Of a stretch of 64,000 nucleotides of DNA, positions 7,978 to 16,663 are shown in pieces. Location: NCBI RefSeq assembly GCF_008710285.1, contig NZ_VYQF01000001.1, positions 2,055,501-2,119,500 on the forward strand. Reading direction: 5' to 3'. The translations under genes and the position numbers were made by a program. The first letter of the stretch is position 1. Every line of letters starts with the position of its first letter. Below the pieces are notes generated by a model. The model made no database searches. It was not told where the DNA came from and saw only the letters and a list, made by a program, of their open reading frames with translations. The stretch comes from Ginsengibacter hankyongi. Lineage in GTDB: Bacteria > Bacteroidota > Bacteroidia > Chitinophagales > Chitinophagaceae.

Positions 7978-8547
7978 TTATTTTACGTTACTCCAGTTCT
8001 CCCCGCTTTTAATTCTGTAAATGGTCATTTCACTTACTTTATACTTATCTGCAATTTGCTTATAAGTAAGCTTACGGCGTGGATTGTCAATAAAAGCTTT
8101 AATAGCCTTTACCTGGGTTAAATTAAGTTTTAAGCCCTGCGTTCTTGAATGTTGAACTTTTTTGTAGGCAATTTTCTCCGGGCTTTTTTGTTGATGTGCA
8201 CTTACATCTTTTTGAGATGCCCATTTAAGATTTTTAGCATTGTTATCAGTTTTGTTGTGATTGAGATGGATAACAAATTTATCTTTCGGAGAACTTTTCT
8301 TGGTAAAAAACTTAGCGACTTCGCGATGGAAATAAATAGTACCGTTACTTCCATCGATATGGAGGTTTAGCGTTTTGTACCCGGAAGTAAGAGATCCTTC
8401 CAATAACTTTCCATCTTTATGAATGTCTTCATAATAACTGGCCGCCCGGCCATGAGAGGAGATGGCGTATTTTTTGCGCAATATTTTCCAGCCTTTAAAC
8501 TGAAGTTGCTTCCATTGTTCACCGTTTATTTTTTTTATCATAGCCAA
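7978..8547 (-). CDS. NUMOD4/HNH-type endonuclease-like protein with C-terminal HTH
   Basis: A 189-residue protein. The N-terminus (KGWKILRKKYAISSHGRA) resembles the NUMOD4 DNA-binding motif. A degenerate HNH-type segment follows around residues 93-112 (FVIHLNHNKTDNNAKNLKWA, with the HLN..NKTDNNxxNL pattern). The last ~45 residues form a helix-turn-helix (KLTYKQIADKYKVSEMTIYRI). These are parts of free-standing homing endonucleases, but similar proteins are also stable chromosomal genes in Bacteroidota. It lies 23 bases downstream of ligA on the same strand and may be co-transcribed. Start could be the ATG at 8547 or the one two codons later. Confidence 0.75.
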   Translation of the reverse strand: MAMIKKINGEQWKQLQFKGWKILRKKYAISSHGRAASYYEDIHKDGKLLEGSLTSGYKTLNLHIDGSNGTIYFHREVAKFFTKKSSPKDKFVIHLNHNKTDNNAKNLKWASQKDVSAHQQKSPEKIAYKKVQHSRTQGLKLNLTQVKAIKAFIDNPRRKLTYKQIADKYKVSEMTIYRIKSGENWSNVK

Positions 8548-8570
8548 TTGTTTAAAATAAAGTTACAAAA

Positions 8571-10652
8571 CTAAGTTTGGATCATATTCAAAAATTCCTG
8601 TTCATTTATAATTTTTATAGATTTTATTTTTTTTGCTTTATCAAGTTTGCTGCCTGCTGAATCCCCGGTTACAAGATAATCAAGATTACTACTAACGGAG
8701 GAAAGAAGTTTCCCTCCGTTATCTTCTGCAAGTTTTTCAGCCTCGTTTCTTTTTAAAGTTGGCAGCGTACCTGTAAATAAAAAAGTTTGCCCTGAAAGCT
8801 TTCCTATTTTATCTTCAACCTTATCCCCCTTTGTGTTTAATCCAATGGCAGCAAGTATAGTAAGCATTTTTATGTTATCATCGTTATGAAAAAATTCATA
8901 AATACTTTCGCCCACTTTGCTTCCAATGTCTTTCAATTGTTGTAATTGCTCTATTGAAAAATGTTGTAGTTCAAAGATATTTTCAACACTCTTGCCCAAC
9001 GTTTTTGCGGTGGCTTCACCCACATATCTTATTCCAAGGCCAAAGATAAGCCGGTGTAGACTTTGATTTTTAGAGCTCTCAATTGCATTGCGAAGATTAT
9101 CAATAGATTTTTGTCCAAAGCCCTCGAGGCTTGAAATTTCTTCGTAGTTAAGCGAATAAATGCCTGGAATATTTTTTAGCAATCCTAAGGAATAAAATTT
9201 ACGAACATTAGCTTCTCCCATGCTTTTGATGTCCATAGCATCTTTGCTTACAAAATGGATAATGCGTTCAACAACCTGTGCTTCGCAATTAATATTTACG
9301 CATCGCCATACCGCCTCGCCCTCAGGCTTTACTAACGGATCGTCACACACGGGGCAATTTGATGGAAAAATTATTTTCTTTTCTTTTCCGGTCCTTAATT
9401 CGGCAAGAGGCTTTACAATATATGGAATCACATCGCCTGCCCTTTCTACTATAACTGAATCGCCTATGCGCAAATCTTTTTCTTCAATTACATCAGCATT
9501 AAAAAGTGAAATTGAAGAAACAGTAACCCCGCCTATGTGCACGGGCTCTATCTTTGCCACAGGCGTTATAGAGCCTGTGCGGCCTACCTGGAATTCAACA
9601 CTTCTTAATATTGAAGTTGCCTGCCTTGCTTTAAATTTATAAGCAATTGCCCATCGTGGATGATGAGTTGTGCTACCGGTTTGTTGCTGTAACTCGACCT
9701 CATTTACTTTTATCACCATTCCATCTATTTCATAAGGCAACTCATCTCTTTTTGTTTCGAACTCTTTGCAGAAGTTTATAACCTGTTCAATGTCCGGTAA
9801 CACTTTTTTTTCGTTTACCGGCGTTTTAAACCCTAGCTCCGCAAGCATTTGGAGAGATCCGGCGTGTGTTGTTAGAAGGCTTTTATTTTTTGAAATGCTT
9901 TTTTCATTCAGTTTAATATAACTTATGTGGTATAGAATTGCCTCGAGCTTTCTTTTTCTTACAGCACCCGGATCTTTCATTCTCAGGGAACCTGCAGCAG
10001 CATTTCTTGGATTGGCTAACGGAGCTAATCCTTCTTCAGCCAAAGACTTATTATATTGCCTGAAGTTTTCTTTCGTCATCAATACCTCTCCACGTATCTC
10101 TATTAATTCAATTCCATAATCAGAAAATTTTGCAGATAAAGGAACAGACCCGATCTGTTTAATATTAACGGTAATATCATCACCTGCACTTCCATCGCCA
10201 CGGGTGGCTCCTCTTTTCAGCATATTATTTTCATAGATAAGTGAAATGCTTGCTCCGTCAAATTTTGGTTCGGCGCTATAAATAATGTGCCTGGTATTCA
10301 CAAGGCCTTTTATTCTTTTATCCCAATCAATAAGGTCTTGCGAATTATAACTATTTTCCAGGCTTAGCATGGGTACCAGGTGCGGTACGGTTATAAATTC
10401 TTTATTTAAACTATTGCCAACTCTTTGAGTCGGAGAATCGGAAGTTATTAATGAAGGATTTTCTTTTTCCAGCTTTTCCAGTGTCTTATAAAGACTGTCA
10501 TATTCTGCGTCTGAAACTAGAGGATCGTTTAAAATATAGTACCGGTATTCATGAAACCTTAAGACATTTCTTAGCTCATCAATTGTACCTGCATTTTTCG
10601 GCAGCCTGTTAGTTAAAGCCTGTAAATCTTTTGTTTGTTCTTTTGTGTACAT
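8571..10652 (-). CDS. ligA: NAD-dependent DNA ligase LigA
   Basis: A 693-residue full-length LigA that seals nicks in replication and repair using NAD+. Order of domains: Ia and adenylation (AEPKFDGASISLIYENN near residue 107, KxDG lysine as the AMP acceptor), OB fold, four-cysteine zinc finger (CPVCDDPL ... CVNINCEAQ near residue 410), helix-hairpin-helix repeats (GFGQKSIDNLRNAIE, GLGIRYVGEATAKTL), and a C-terminal BRCT domain (LSGQTFLFTGTLPTLKR onward). All elements are intact. It is a single-copy housekeeping gene and a useful marker of chromosomal context. Confidence 0.97.
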   Translation of the reverse strand: MYTKEQTKDLQALTNRLPKNAGTIDELRNVLRFHEYRYYILNDPLVSDAEYDSLYKTLEKLEKENPSLITSDSPTQRVGNSLNKEFITVPHLVPMLSLENSYNSQDLIDWDKRIKGLVNTRHIIYSAEPKFDGASISLIYENNMLKRGATRGDGSAGDDITVNIKQIGSVPLSAKFSDYGIELIEIRGEVLMTKENFRQYNKSLAEEGLAPLANPRNAAAGSLRMKDPGAVRKRKLEAILYHISYIKLNEKSISKNKSLLTTHAGSLQMLAELGFKTPVNEKKVLPDIEQVINFCKEFETKRDELPYEIDGMVIKVNEVELQQQTGSTTHHPRWAIAYKFKARQATSILRSVEFQVGRTGSITPVAKIEPVHIGGVTVSSISLFNADVIEEKDLRIGDSVIVERAGDVIPYIVKPLAELRTGKEKKIIFPSNCPVCDDPLVKPEGEAVWRCVNINCEAQVVERIIHFVSKDAMDIKSMGEANVRKFYSLGLLKNIPGIYSLNYEEISSLEGFGQKSIDNLRNAIESSKNQSLHRLIFGLGIRYVGEATAKTLGKSVENIFELQHFSIEQLQQLKDIGSKVGESIYEFFHNDDNIKMLTILAAIGLNTKGDKVEDKIGKLSGQTFLFTGTLPTLKRNEAEKLAEDNGGKLLSSVSSNLDYLVTGDSAGSKLDKAKKIKSIKIINEQEFLNMIQT

Positions 10653-10822
10653 TAAAAAGTTTGTTGTAAAAATAAAAATAGTCTTTTTAAGTATTACACT
10701 TAAGCAGGTAAAAGCTGGCGCAATAAAAAAGTGAAAAATTTAGGCAATATCAGGAGTTAAATTTGATTTACTTTAATTCTCCGCGAAATTTTTTTTGCTG
10801 CCTGATTAAAAGTTTAGAATAA

Positions 10823-10839
10823 TGTGTTTATTTTACACA
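10823..10839. promoter_or_regulatory. 17-bp imperfect palindrome (TGTGT-N7-ACACA), candidate Nudix-regulator operator
   Basis: TGTGTTTATTTTACACA lies 15 bases before the start of a secreted-protein remnant. It shares 13 of 17 positions, including both outer arms, with the perfect palindrome at 12550-12566. Both sites flank a Nudix-type sugar regulator gene. Confidence 0.5.
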
Positions 10840-10853
10840 ATAAATTGCCTGAT

Positions 10854-11617
10854 ATGAAGAAAGTTCTACTTTTTACTTTCGCCTTGCTTTTATTTGGTTT
10901 TCAAAGTTTTTCCCAGTTATTATCGTGGTCTCCCGGCTTCATACAGGAAAGCAGCACGCCTGTTGTGATAACAGTTGATGCAACGAAAGGCAATCATGGG
11001 TTATTGAATTATACACCTGTTTCTGATGTATATTTACACATAGGTGTTATAACAAATTTGAGCACCGGCGCTTCTGATTGGAAGTATGTTTCAAGCGTTT
11101 GGGCTACTACGAATCCATTGTTTCAGGCAACTTCTTTAGGCGGGAATAGGTGGTCTTATACAATAACAGGTGGCTTGCGTTCTTACGATGGACAAGATTT
11201 CTCAACAATTGCACAAATTAAAGCTATGGGTATCAGCAACTATTCTTATGTTGATAATTCAATACACACCGAGGCGGGAGTATTTTATTATCGGTTGAAG
11301 AGCTTTGATAAAGATGTCATTTTAAATACAGTCCCGTTGTAAAAATAAAAATGCCTAACAGAAGGTTTGTAAGTGTAATCCCTAATCCTTTTAGACAAAA
11401 ATTATTAGTAACTATCGAAGCTTTAATTCCCGGAAGAGTAATTCTTATTATAAACGACAATAGCGGAAGACAGTTATATAAGCAAAGTAAAAACATAACA
11501 GCAGGAACCAATGAGATAGAAATAAACGAAGCTGCAAAACTCTCAAGGGGCATGTACATACTTACGGTTATTGAATCAAAGCAAACGCAAAGTATTAAAG
11601 TAATAAAAGGCAATTAA
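10854..11617 (+). pseudogene. T9SS-secreted protein remnant (internal deletion plus frameshift)
   Basis: Starting at ATG 10854 there is a signal peptide (KKVLLFTFALLLFGFQSFSQ) and about 110 residues of a beta-rich module (WSPGFIQESSTPVVITVDATKG near the start) of the kind I recall in front of Bacteroidota glycosidases. Immediately after GGLR the sequence jumps to text typical of the C-terminal part of T9SS proteins (DFSTIAQIKAMG, then FYYRLKSFDKD). The frame stops at TAA 11340-11342, but the next frame continues without a gap as a type A sorting domain (VSVIPNPFRQKL ... LSRGMYILTV) to 11617. Read together: one gene that lost its catalytic middle by deletion and then suffered a one-base frameshift near 11330-11342. 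Confidence 0.7.
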
Positions 11618-11691
11618 TAAAAATTTATTTGTAGAACTGTTTTATTTTATAATCAATCTTTAATTTTATTTTCTTTATACCTCTAATTATT

Positions 11692-12432
11692 ATGGCAGTA
11701 ACATCAAAGGAAAATCTTCAGAAAAACATAAAGACTTTAAAAAAAATACAATCAGAGGTGCAAAGCATCAATCGCGTTGCTCTTTCGGTTGATTGCGTAA
11801 TTTTTGGATTTGATGAAAACAAACTAAAGGTGTTACTGATTCGCTCTGATTTAAAAAAATATCAAAGTAAATGGTCTTTACTGGGGGATCTTGTGAAGCC
11901 CGATGAAGATCTTGATACAGCAGCGTATCATATTTTAAAACAACGTACAGGGCTACACGATGTTTACCTGGAGCAGGTTCATACCTTTGGCGAAGTTAAC
12001 AGGCATCCTGCAGGCCGTGTTGTTACGGTTGCTTATTGCTCGCTTATAAATATTCAGCATCATCGCTTAAAAATTTTAGACCACGAATTGCACTGGCATG
12101 CGGTTGAAAGTATAACGGACCTGGCATTTGATCACCAGAAAATATTCCAGGCCTGTTATTCGTGGCTACAAAAACGAGTACAGGAACACCCCCTCGGCCT
12201 AAGCCTGCTTCCCAATAAATTTTCTTTGAGAGAACTGCAAAATCTTTATGAAGCTATTTTAAACATCAAGCTCGACAGGAGAAATTTCCGCAAGAAATTT
12301 TTTGCAATGGATTTTTTGGTAGATATGGGTGAAGACGAACAAAATGTACCGCACAGGCCGGGAAGGTTGTATAAGTTTGATTATGAAAAATATGAAAAAA
12401 AGAAAAAAACCTGGTCGGGGATTGATTTCTAA
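11692..12432 (+). CDS. Nudix-fold transcriptional regulator (NrtR/AraR type)
   Basis: A 246-residue protein with an N-terminal Nudix-like domain (VALSVDCVIFGFDENKLKVL near residue 27) and a C-terminal winged-helix DNA-binding domain (FSLRELQNLYEAILNIKLDRRNF near residue 179). The Nudix box region (GDLVKPDEDLDTAAYHIL, then QRTGL) lacks the REUxEE catalytic core, so it should sense a ligand and not hydrolyse one, as in AraR and NrtR regulators. The neighbours are decayed carbohydrate-utilisation genes, including a GH53 relic, and two related palindromes flank the gene. Inference: a sugar-responsive (arabinose-like) regulator left behind after loss of its locus. Confidence 0.82.
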   Translation: MAVTSKENLQKNIKTLKKIQSEVQSINRVALSVDCVIFGFDENKLKVLLIRSDLKKYQSKWSLLGDLVKPDEDLDTAAYHILKQRTGLHDVYLEQVHTFGEVNRHPAGRVVTVAYCSLINIQHHRLKILDHELHWHAVESITDLAFDHQKIFQACYSWLQKRVQEHPLGLSLLPNKFSLRELQNLYEAILNIKLDRRNFRKKFFAMDFLVDMGEDEQNVPHRPGRLYKFDYEKYEKKKKTWSGIDF

Positions 12433-12521
12433 TTTAATTTCTTAATCTGCGAAACGATTGCGGTCATGCAAAAGCATGATGTATCTCATAACAAAAAAGT
12501 CCTGGTTTTCAAATAATAAAT

Positions 12522-12551
12522 TTTGTTTTTAACGAACTATATTTAACTTTG
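12522..12551 (+). promoter_or_regulatory. Bacteroidota promoter (TTTG-N18-TAACTTTG), orphaned
   Basis: TTTG at 12522-12525 and TAACTTTG at 12544-12551 are separated by 18 bases, close to the Bacteroidota consensus. The -7 box runs into the palindrome at 12550-12566. The intact promoter now faces only a 5'-truncated GH53 fragment. Confidence 0.6.
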
Positions 12552-12566
12552 TGTAATTCTTACACA
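12550..12566. promoter_or_regulatory. 17-bp palindrome (TGTGTAA-N3-TTACACA), probable operator of the adjacent Nudix regulator
   Basis: TGTGTAATTCTTACACA has perfect 7-bp arms. It overlaps the end of a consensus -7 box 118 bases past the regulator stop codon, an ideal position for repressor action. A related site occurs at 10823-10839. Confidence 0.6.
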
Positions 12567-12631
12567 TTAAACGAAACTGAAAGATTTTCTTACGGTTTTA
12601 TCAAAACAAAACCATCGTTTCTATGGGTTAA

Positions 12632-13030
12632 AAAAGTCGTGCCACCAAAGCTTTGGCTCGTTACTCCATCATAGGCCAAAATGCTGAGTCAGAATTTTTC
12701 CTGGATAATATGATAAAGGGTGGTGTTGACTTTGACGTAATTGGAGAATCTTATTATCCGAAATGGCATGGAACATTACAAGATCTTCAAACTAATTTAA
12801 CGGCACTTAAAAGTAAATATAAGAAGCCCGTTATTGTTGCTGAATATTCCCAGCTCAAAAATGAGGTTAATAAAATTGCGTTTATGCTTCCGGGCGAGGA
12901 TATGAAAGGTACCTTTATTTGGGAGCCTTTGAGTACATGGGAATCAATTTTTGATAAAGATGGAAAATCAAATGAACTGATTAAAAGTTACGATGCAATA
13001 AGTAAAGAATTTAAAATTACTCATAATTAA
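12632..13030 (+). pseudogene. GH53 (arabinogalactan endo-beta-1,4-galactanase) 3' fragment
   Basis: The frame is open from 12632 and reads about 130 residues with GH53 landmarks: GGVDFDVIGESYYPKWHGTL, then PVIVAEYS (carrying the nucleophile glutamate) and GTFIWEPLSTW. The N-terminal two thirds, including the signal peptide and acid/base glutamate, are missing, and TAA at 12629-12631 blocks the frame upstream. It sits about 65 bases behind an intact promoter and operator. Most likely the deletion that removed the upstream carbohydrate genes cut into this one. Confidence 0.72.
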
Positions 13031-13065
13031 GTCGTTAAAGTAGACCTTGCTCTAAATTAATTTAT

Positions 13066-14271
13066 ATGGATTTGGAATCCGGAATGCCTTACTCTCTTGT
13101 AAAGAACGGGCTTATGTATAACTATCCAAAGCTTGAAAATTCTTTAACTGCTGATGTGGTAATTCTTGGTGCAGGAATTTCGGGGGCGCTTTCGGCGTAT
13201 TATTTATCTAAAGCCGGATTTGATTGCGTGGTAGTAGATGCAAGGAGCATCGGGCTTGGAAGCACATGTGCCAGTACTTCATTACTACAATATGAAATTG
13301 ATGTTCCCTTGTGCATATTGCAAAAAAAGATAGGTTATAAAAAAGCCGTAAGAGCCTATGAATTATGCGCCCAATCTATTTTGAAATTGCAGGACATTGC
13401 AGATGATATAGGCTTTAAAGATTTTCAATTGAAGAATAGTTTATATTATGCGGCGAGTAATAAACACGTGCAATTTCTTAAAGAAGAATTTGCAATCAGA
13501 AAGGAAAATAATTTTGAGGTTTCCTTTTTAGAAAAAGAAAATATTAAGGATGACTTTGGATTTGAAGCTCCTGCAGCTATATTATCAGAGCTGGGTGGAC
13601 AGACTGACGCTTACGCTTTCACACATTACCTGCACCAGTATAATATCAAAAATAATTGCAAGGTTTACGAACGTACAACGGCTGCGAAAATCAAACACAA
13701 CAAAGAAGGTGTTCATTTAAAAACGGGCGAAGGCTATATTATTAAATCTAAGAAGCTGGTATATGCAACGGGTTATGAAGTTGTAAATTTTATAAATAAA
13801 AAAATTGTAGACCTCAATTCAACCTATGTTACCGCAAGTGAACCAATTTCGGGTTCTGATAATTTTTGGAAAGAGAATGTATTGATATGGAATACTGATA
13901 ATCCTTACTTGTATATAAGAAAAACTTTTGATGGCAGAATTATGATAGGTGGAAGAGATGAAAAATTTTATAACCCCGCTAAACGAGATAAACTGATTGC
14001 ACAAAAAGCAAAGGAGTTACAAAAAGATTTTAAAAATTTATTTCCTCAAATTGAATTTAAACCGCAATTTAACTGGACGGGTACCTTCGGCTCAACGCAA
14101 GATGGATTACCCTTTATTGGGCATTATAAGCCGTTGGCAAATAGTTTTTTTTCTTTAGGCTTTGGCGGAAATGGAATTACTTTCAGCCTGGTTGCTGCCG
14201 AAATTATTACCGATTTAATTTCAGGAAATGATAATAAGGACGCAGCTGTTTTTTCATTTGAAAGAATTTGA
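13066..14271 (+). CDS. FAD-dependent oxidoreductase (DAO family)
   Basis: A 401-residue flavoprotein. The N-terminal Rossmann dinucleotide site is VVILGAGISGALSAYYLSKA (residues ~30-49) followed by VVVDARSIGLGSTCASTS. The C-terminal region has the DAO-family segments GRIMIGGRDEKFY and FNWTGTFGSTQDGLPFIG. This organisation matches amine or amino-acid oxidases such as gamma-glutamylputrescine oxidoreductase and glycine/D-amino-acid oxidases. No signal peptide is evident. Substrate unknown. It stands alone after the GH53 relic. Confidence 0.85.
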   Translation: MDLESGMPYSLVKNGLMYNYPKLENSLTADVVILGAGISGALSAYYLSKAGFDCVVVDARSIGLGSTCASTSLLQYEIDVPLCILQKKIGYKKAVRAYELCAQSILKLQDIADDIGFKDFQLKNSLYYAASNKHVQFLKEEFAIRKENNFEVSFLEKENIKDDFGFEAPAAILSELGGQTDAYAFTHYLHQYNIKNNCKVYERTTAAKIKHNKEGVHLKTGEGYIIKSKKLVYATGYEVVNFINKKIVDLNSTYVTASEPISGSDNFWKENVLIWNTDNPYLYIRKTFDGRIMIGGRDEKFYNPAKRDKLIAQKAKELQKDFKNLFPQIEFKPQFNWTGTFGSTQDGLPFIGHYKPLANSFFSLGFGGNGITFSLVAAEIITDLISGNDNKDAAVFSFERI

Positions 14272-14557
14272 TTTTTTTGATAATGTATATCTCATTTCAT
14301 AAAGAATTTATTCAACAATCACTTTAACGTATACACGAAACCATCTCCGGGGTTATAAAGTGTTTTCCACTTATATCTATCTCTAAATTAAAATAACCTT
14401 CCACCAAAACTCCGACACAACGAAAATTTCTCCTTCATCTATTTATAGTCTGTGAAGCATTTGAGTTTTAAGCAAAATTATTTAACATCGAAGTTTGTGC
14501 CCGGACAAACCCCACTGAAGTAATTTATTATACCAAAGTGGTCTATCTTTTAAGAAA
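14272..14557. other. Intergenic region between convergent genes; possible tiny gene relic
   Basis: No gene or strong terminator is visible. On the minus strand near 14310-14350 a short stretch reads like a protein tail (KTLYNPGDGFVYTLK) that would continue VIVE after a one-base shift; this is too short to name. Confidence 0.3.
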
Positions 14558-15721
14558 CTATAAATACTTAAGCCACCAGTTTTTATGAGTAGACTTATAT
14601 TGGCCATACCATACACATGGCTTGTATAAGACTACAACAACAGCCATCCAAATCAAATAGATGCCCCACAAAGGAAGACCGCTTTCAACACCTTTCGGAC
14701 GGCCAAAAGTGCCTGAAACAAAATCTAATTGTGACCAATGGAAACCCTGAAAAAGCAATATGGCAAGTAGTGTGAGATGAATAAGAAGAAAGTGAACGAG
14801 AAAATAAAAGAGTGGCACTTTCCCATATACTGAAACAATATTCATGACTCTGCCTTTTCTCCCTTCTGAAAATGACATTATCAAAAACATTACTCCTAAC
14901 GTAACCAGGCAAAAAACAAGGGAGGGAGGATACTTGGTAACGTTCATAAATGAAAGGAATGTATATACCCCCTGCTTTTGAACCGACCACGGTGCAGGAT
15001 CTCCGTAGACATTTACAAAACGAACAACAACAAACAGCAATAAGGCACTCCATCCAATTTTTGTGAATAAATCTTTTCTTCCTGCTGGTTGCAATTCAAA
15101 TAATTTTCCAGTGGCGAAGCCAACAAGCATAATACCCAACCACGGAATGGGCGGATATGCCATCACAAATACTCTATTGGTAAACATGGGGAATGCACCA
15201 AGATTGAAGAGCGGTGATAAAAAGGTTTTTATTATTGATCCCTGTTGTAACGGAATAATAGAAAACAGGTTATGGCCAAATATTATTAACAACCCAACAA
15301 TGGTAATCGTTTTTGAAGACAATTTTAATAAAAATGAAAGCACAACAAACCCCAGACCGATCGTTGCGATCACTTCAAAAATTAATGTATGATAACGGAG
15401 GTCAAAGAATAACTCAAAATTTACTATCACAAATTCCAATAAAATAAGATACACTCCGCGTTTCAATAAAAAATTGCGGCTTTGCAAATAATTATCCTTG
15501 TTTCTGAAGGATATAAATGCAGACGTGCCTGCAAGAAAAACAAATATAGGAGCACACAAATAGGTTATCCACCGCGTGAAAAAAAGTATGGGTGTAGTAG
15601 TCTCTAAATTAGTCGGGCTTTGTGCAATTGAATTTACATGAATCATATCTCTTACATGGTCTAAGGCCATTATTATCATTACAACTCCTCTTGTAAAATC
15701 TATGCTGTAAATTCTTTTCAT
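14558..15721 (-). CDS. DUF1624 / heparan-alpha-glucosaminide N-acetyltransferase-like membrane protein
   Basis: A 387-residue polytopic membrane protein with about ten hydrophobic segments. The N-terminus (RIYSIDFTRGVVMIIMALDH) is the hallmark of the DUF1624/HGSNAT-like acyltransferase family, in which a membrane-embedded conserved aspartate/histidine region handles acetyl transfer to sugars. The rest shows regularly spaced transmembrane helices and a conserved FPWLG-like motif (YPPIPWLGIMLVG near residue 190). The substrate is unknown. The esterase and membrane-protein genes that follow on the same strand leave only a 30-base gap, so they may form one operon. Confidence 0.8.
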   Translation of the reverse strand: MKRIYSIDFTRGVVMIIMALDHVRDMIHVNSIAQSPTNLETTTPILFFTRWITYLCAPIFVFLAGTSAFISFRNKDNYLQSRNFLLKRGVYLILLEFVIVNFELFFDLRYHTLIFEVIATIGLGFVVLSFLLKLSSKTITIVGLLIIFGHNLFSIIPLQQGSIIKTFLSPLFNLGAFPMFTNRVFVMAYPPIPWLGIMLVGFATGKLFELQPAGRKDLFTKIGWSALLLFVVVRFVNVYGDPAPWSVQKQGVYTFLSFMNVTKYPPSLVFCLVTLGVMFLIMSFSEGRKGRVMNIVSVYGKVPLFYFLVHFLLIHLTLLAILLFQGFHWSQLDFVSGTFGRPKGVESGLPLWGIYLIWMAVVVVLYKPCVWYGQYKSTHKNWWLKYL

Positions 15722-15751
15722 ATTTTTTACTTTTAATTAGCTCCCAACATT

Positions 15752-16624
15752 TTATTTCTTAGCGGGTTCAGGATAGAGTAATCTTAGCGCATTAAAAACC
15801 GCCTGGTGCATAATTGTTGCGTGATCTTCATTCGGTAAATAATCAAAATAAACCTTCACTACTTTGCTCTTTGTGTTGTTAAGTTTTTCAGCCAATAAGT
15901 TGGCATCTACTTCCATTACGTGTGGAATTTTCGTAGGCGTAAGTCCTTCTTTTCCCACACCTATGTAAATGCCTGTTGGTTGAGAAAAATTCTCCTGCAG
16001 AATACCTGGTTGCTGATTTAATAACGAACCATTATCCCACCACAGGCTCGGGCTAACAATAATATACCTGGTGAACAACATTGGCTTTTTCAGTAATATT
16101 TCAGTAGCCAACAGGCCGCCTAACGATTGCCCGATAATTGTTTTGGAAGAATTTGTTTTGAACCTTTTTTCAATAAAGGGTTGTAATTCTTTTTCAATAA
16201 ATCCAATAAATTTATCTGAATGACCTGCGTTTGGAAATTTGTTTTTTTCTCCTTCAATGGTTGTAGGATAAGTAAAATCTCTTATCCGGTCAAGGGTGGC
16301 AATTCCCACAACTATTGATTTTGGAACCCTGTTAATCCAGGAAAAGTTGTTGAACTGGTAAAGCCCCACAACATGTATAAAATCTTCATCTGCTGAGCCA
16401 TCGAGAAGGTAAACAACAGGATATTGTACAGTGTCGTTATTATTATAGCCGTCCGGAAGATAGATATTTAATATCCTTTTTTCATTCAATTGTTTTGATT
16501 GGATTTGTTCAATAACCCCTAGTATAAAGTGTTTACTGCTGTCTCCCTGGATCGAGTTTGTTATTTGAGAAAAAGCAGGAGTTGCGCAAAATGTTAGGAT
16601 AATAAATAGGTTGCTGATTCGCAT
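15752..16624 (-). CDS. Secreted alpha/beta hydrolase, esterase D family
   Basis: A 290-residue protein with an N-terminal signal peptide (ISNLFIILTFCATPAFSQ). The esterase (PF00756) pattern is visible: ILNIYLPDGYNNNDTVQYPV, VVYLLDGSADE, and the nucleophile elbow GQSLGG near residue 165. A C-terminal histidine lies in NEDHATIMH, the likely catalytic His. Such enzymes hydrolyse acyl or siderophore esters in the periplasm or outside; no specific substrate is suggested by the neighbours. Length is typical. Confidence 0.87.
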   Translation of the reverse strand: MRISNLFIILTFCATPAFSQITNSIQGDSSKHFILGVIEQIQSKQLNEKRILNIYLPDGYNNNDTVQYPVVYLLDGSADEDFIHVVGLYQFNNFSWINRVPKSIVVGIATLDRIRDFTYPTTIEGEKNKFPNAGHSDKFIGFIEKELQPFIEKRFKTNSSKTIIGQSLGGLLATEILLKKPMLFTRYIIVSPSLWWDNGSLLNQQPGILQENFSQPTGIYIGVGKEGLTPTKIPHVMEVDANLLAEKLNNTKSKVVKVYFDYLPNEDHATIMHQAVFNALRLLYPEPAKK

Positions 16625-16663
16625 TGATTATATCAAATTTATGTTCTTAGTATAATTATTTAT

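Noticed and set aside
14275-14350. A short minus-strand protein-like tail (NPGDGFVYTLK)
   Set aside because: Too short and needs a frameshift; recorded only as a remark on the intergenic region.
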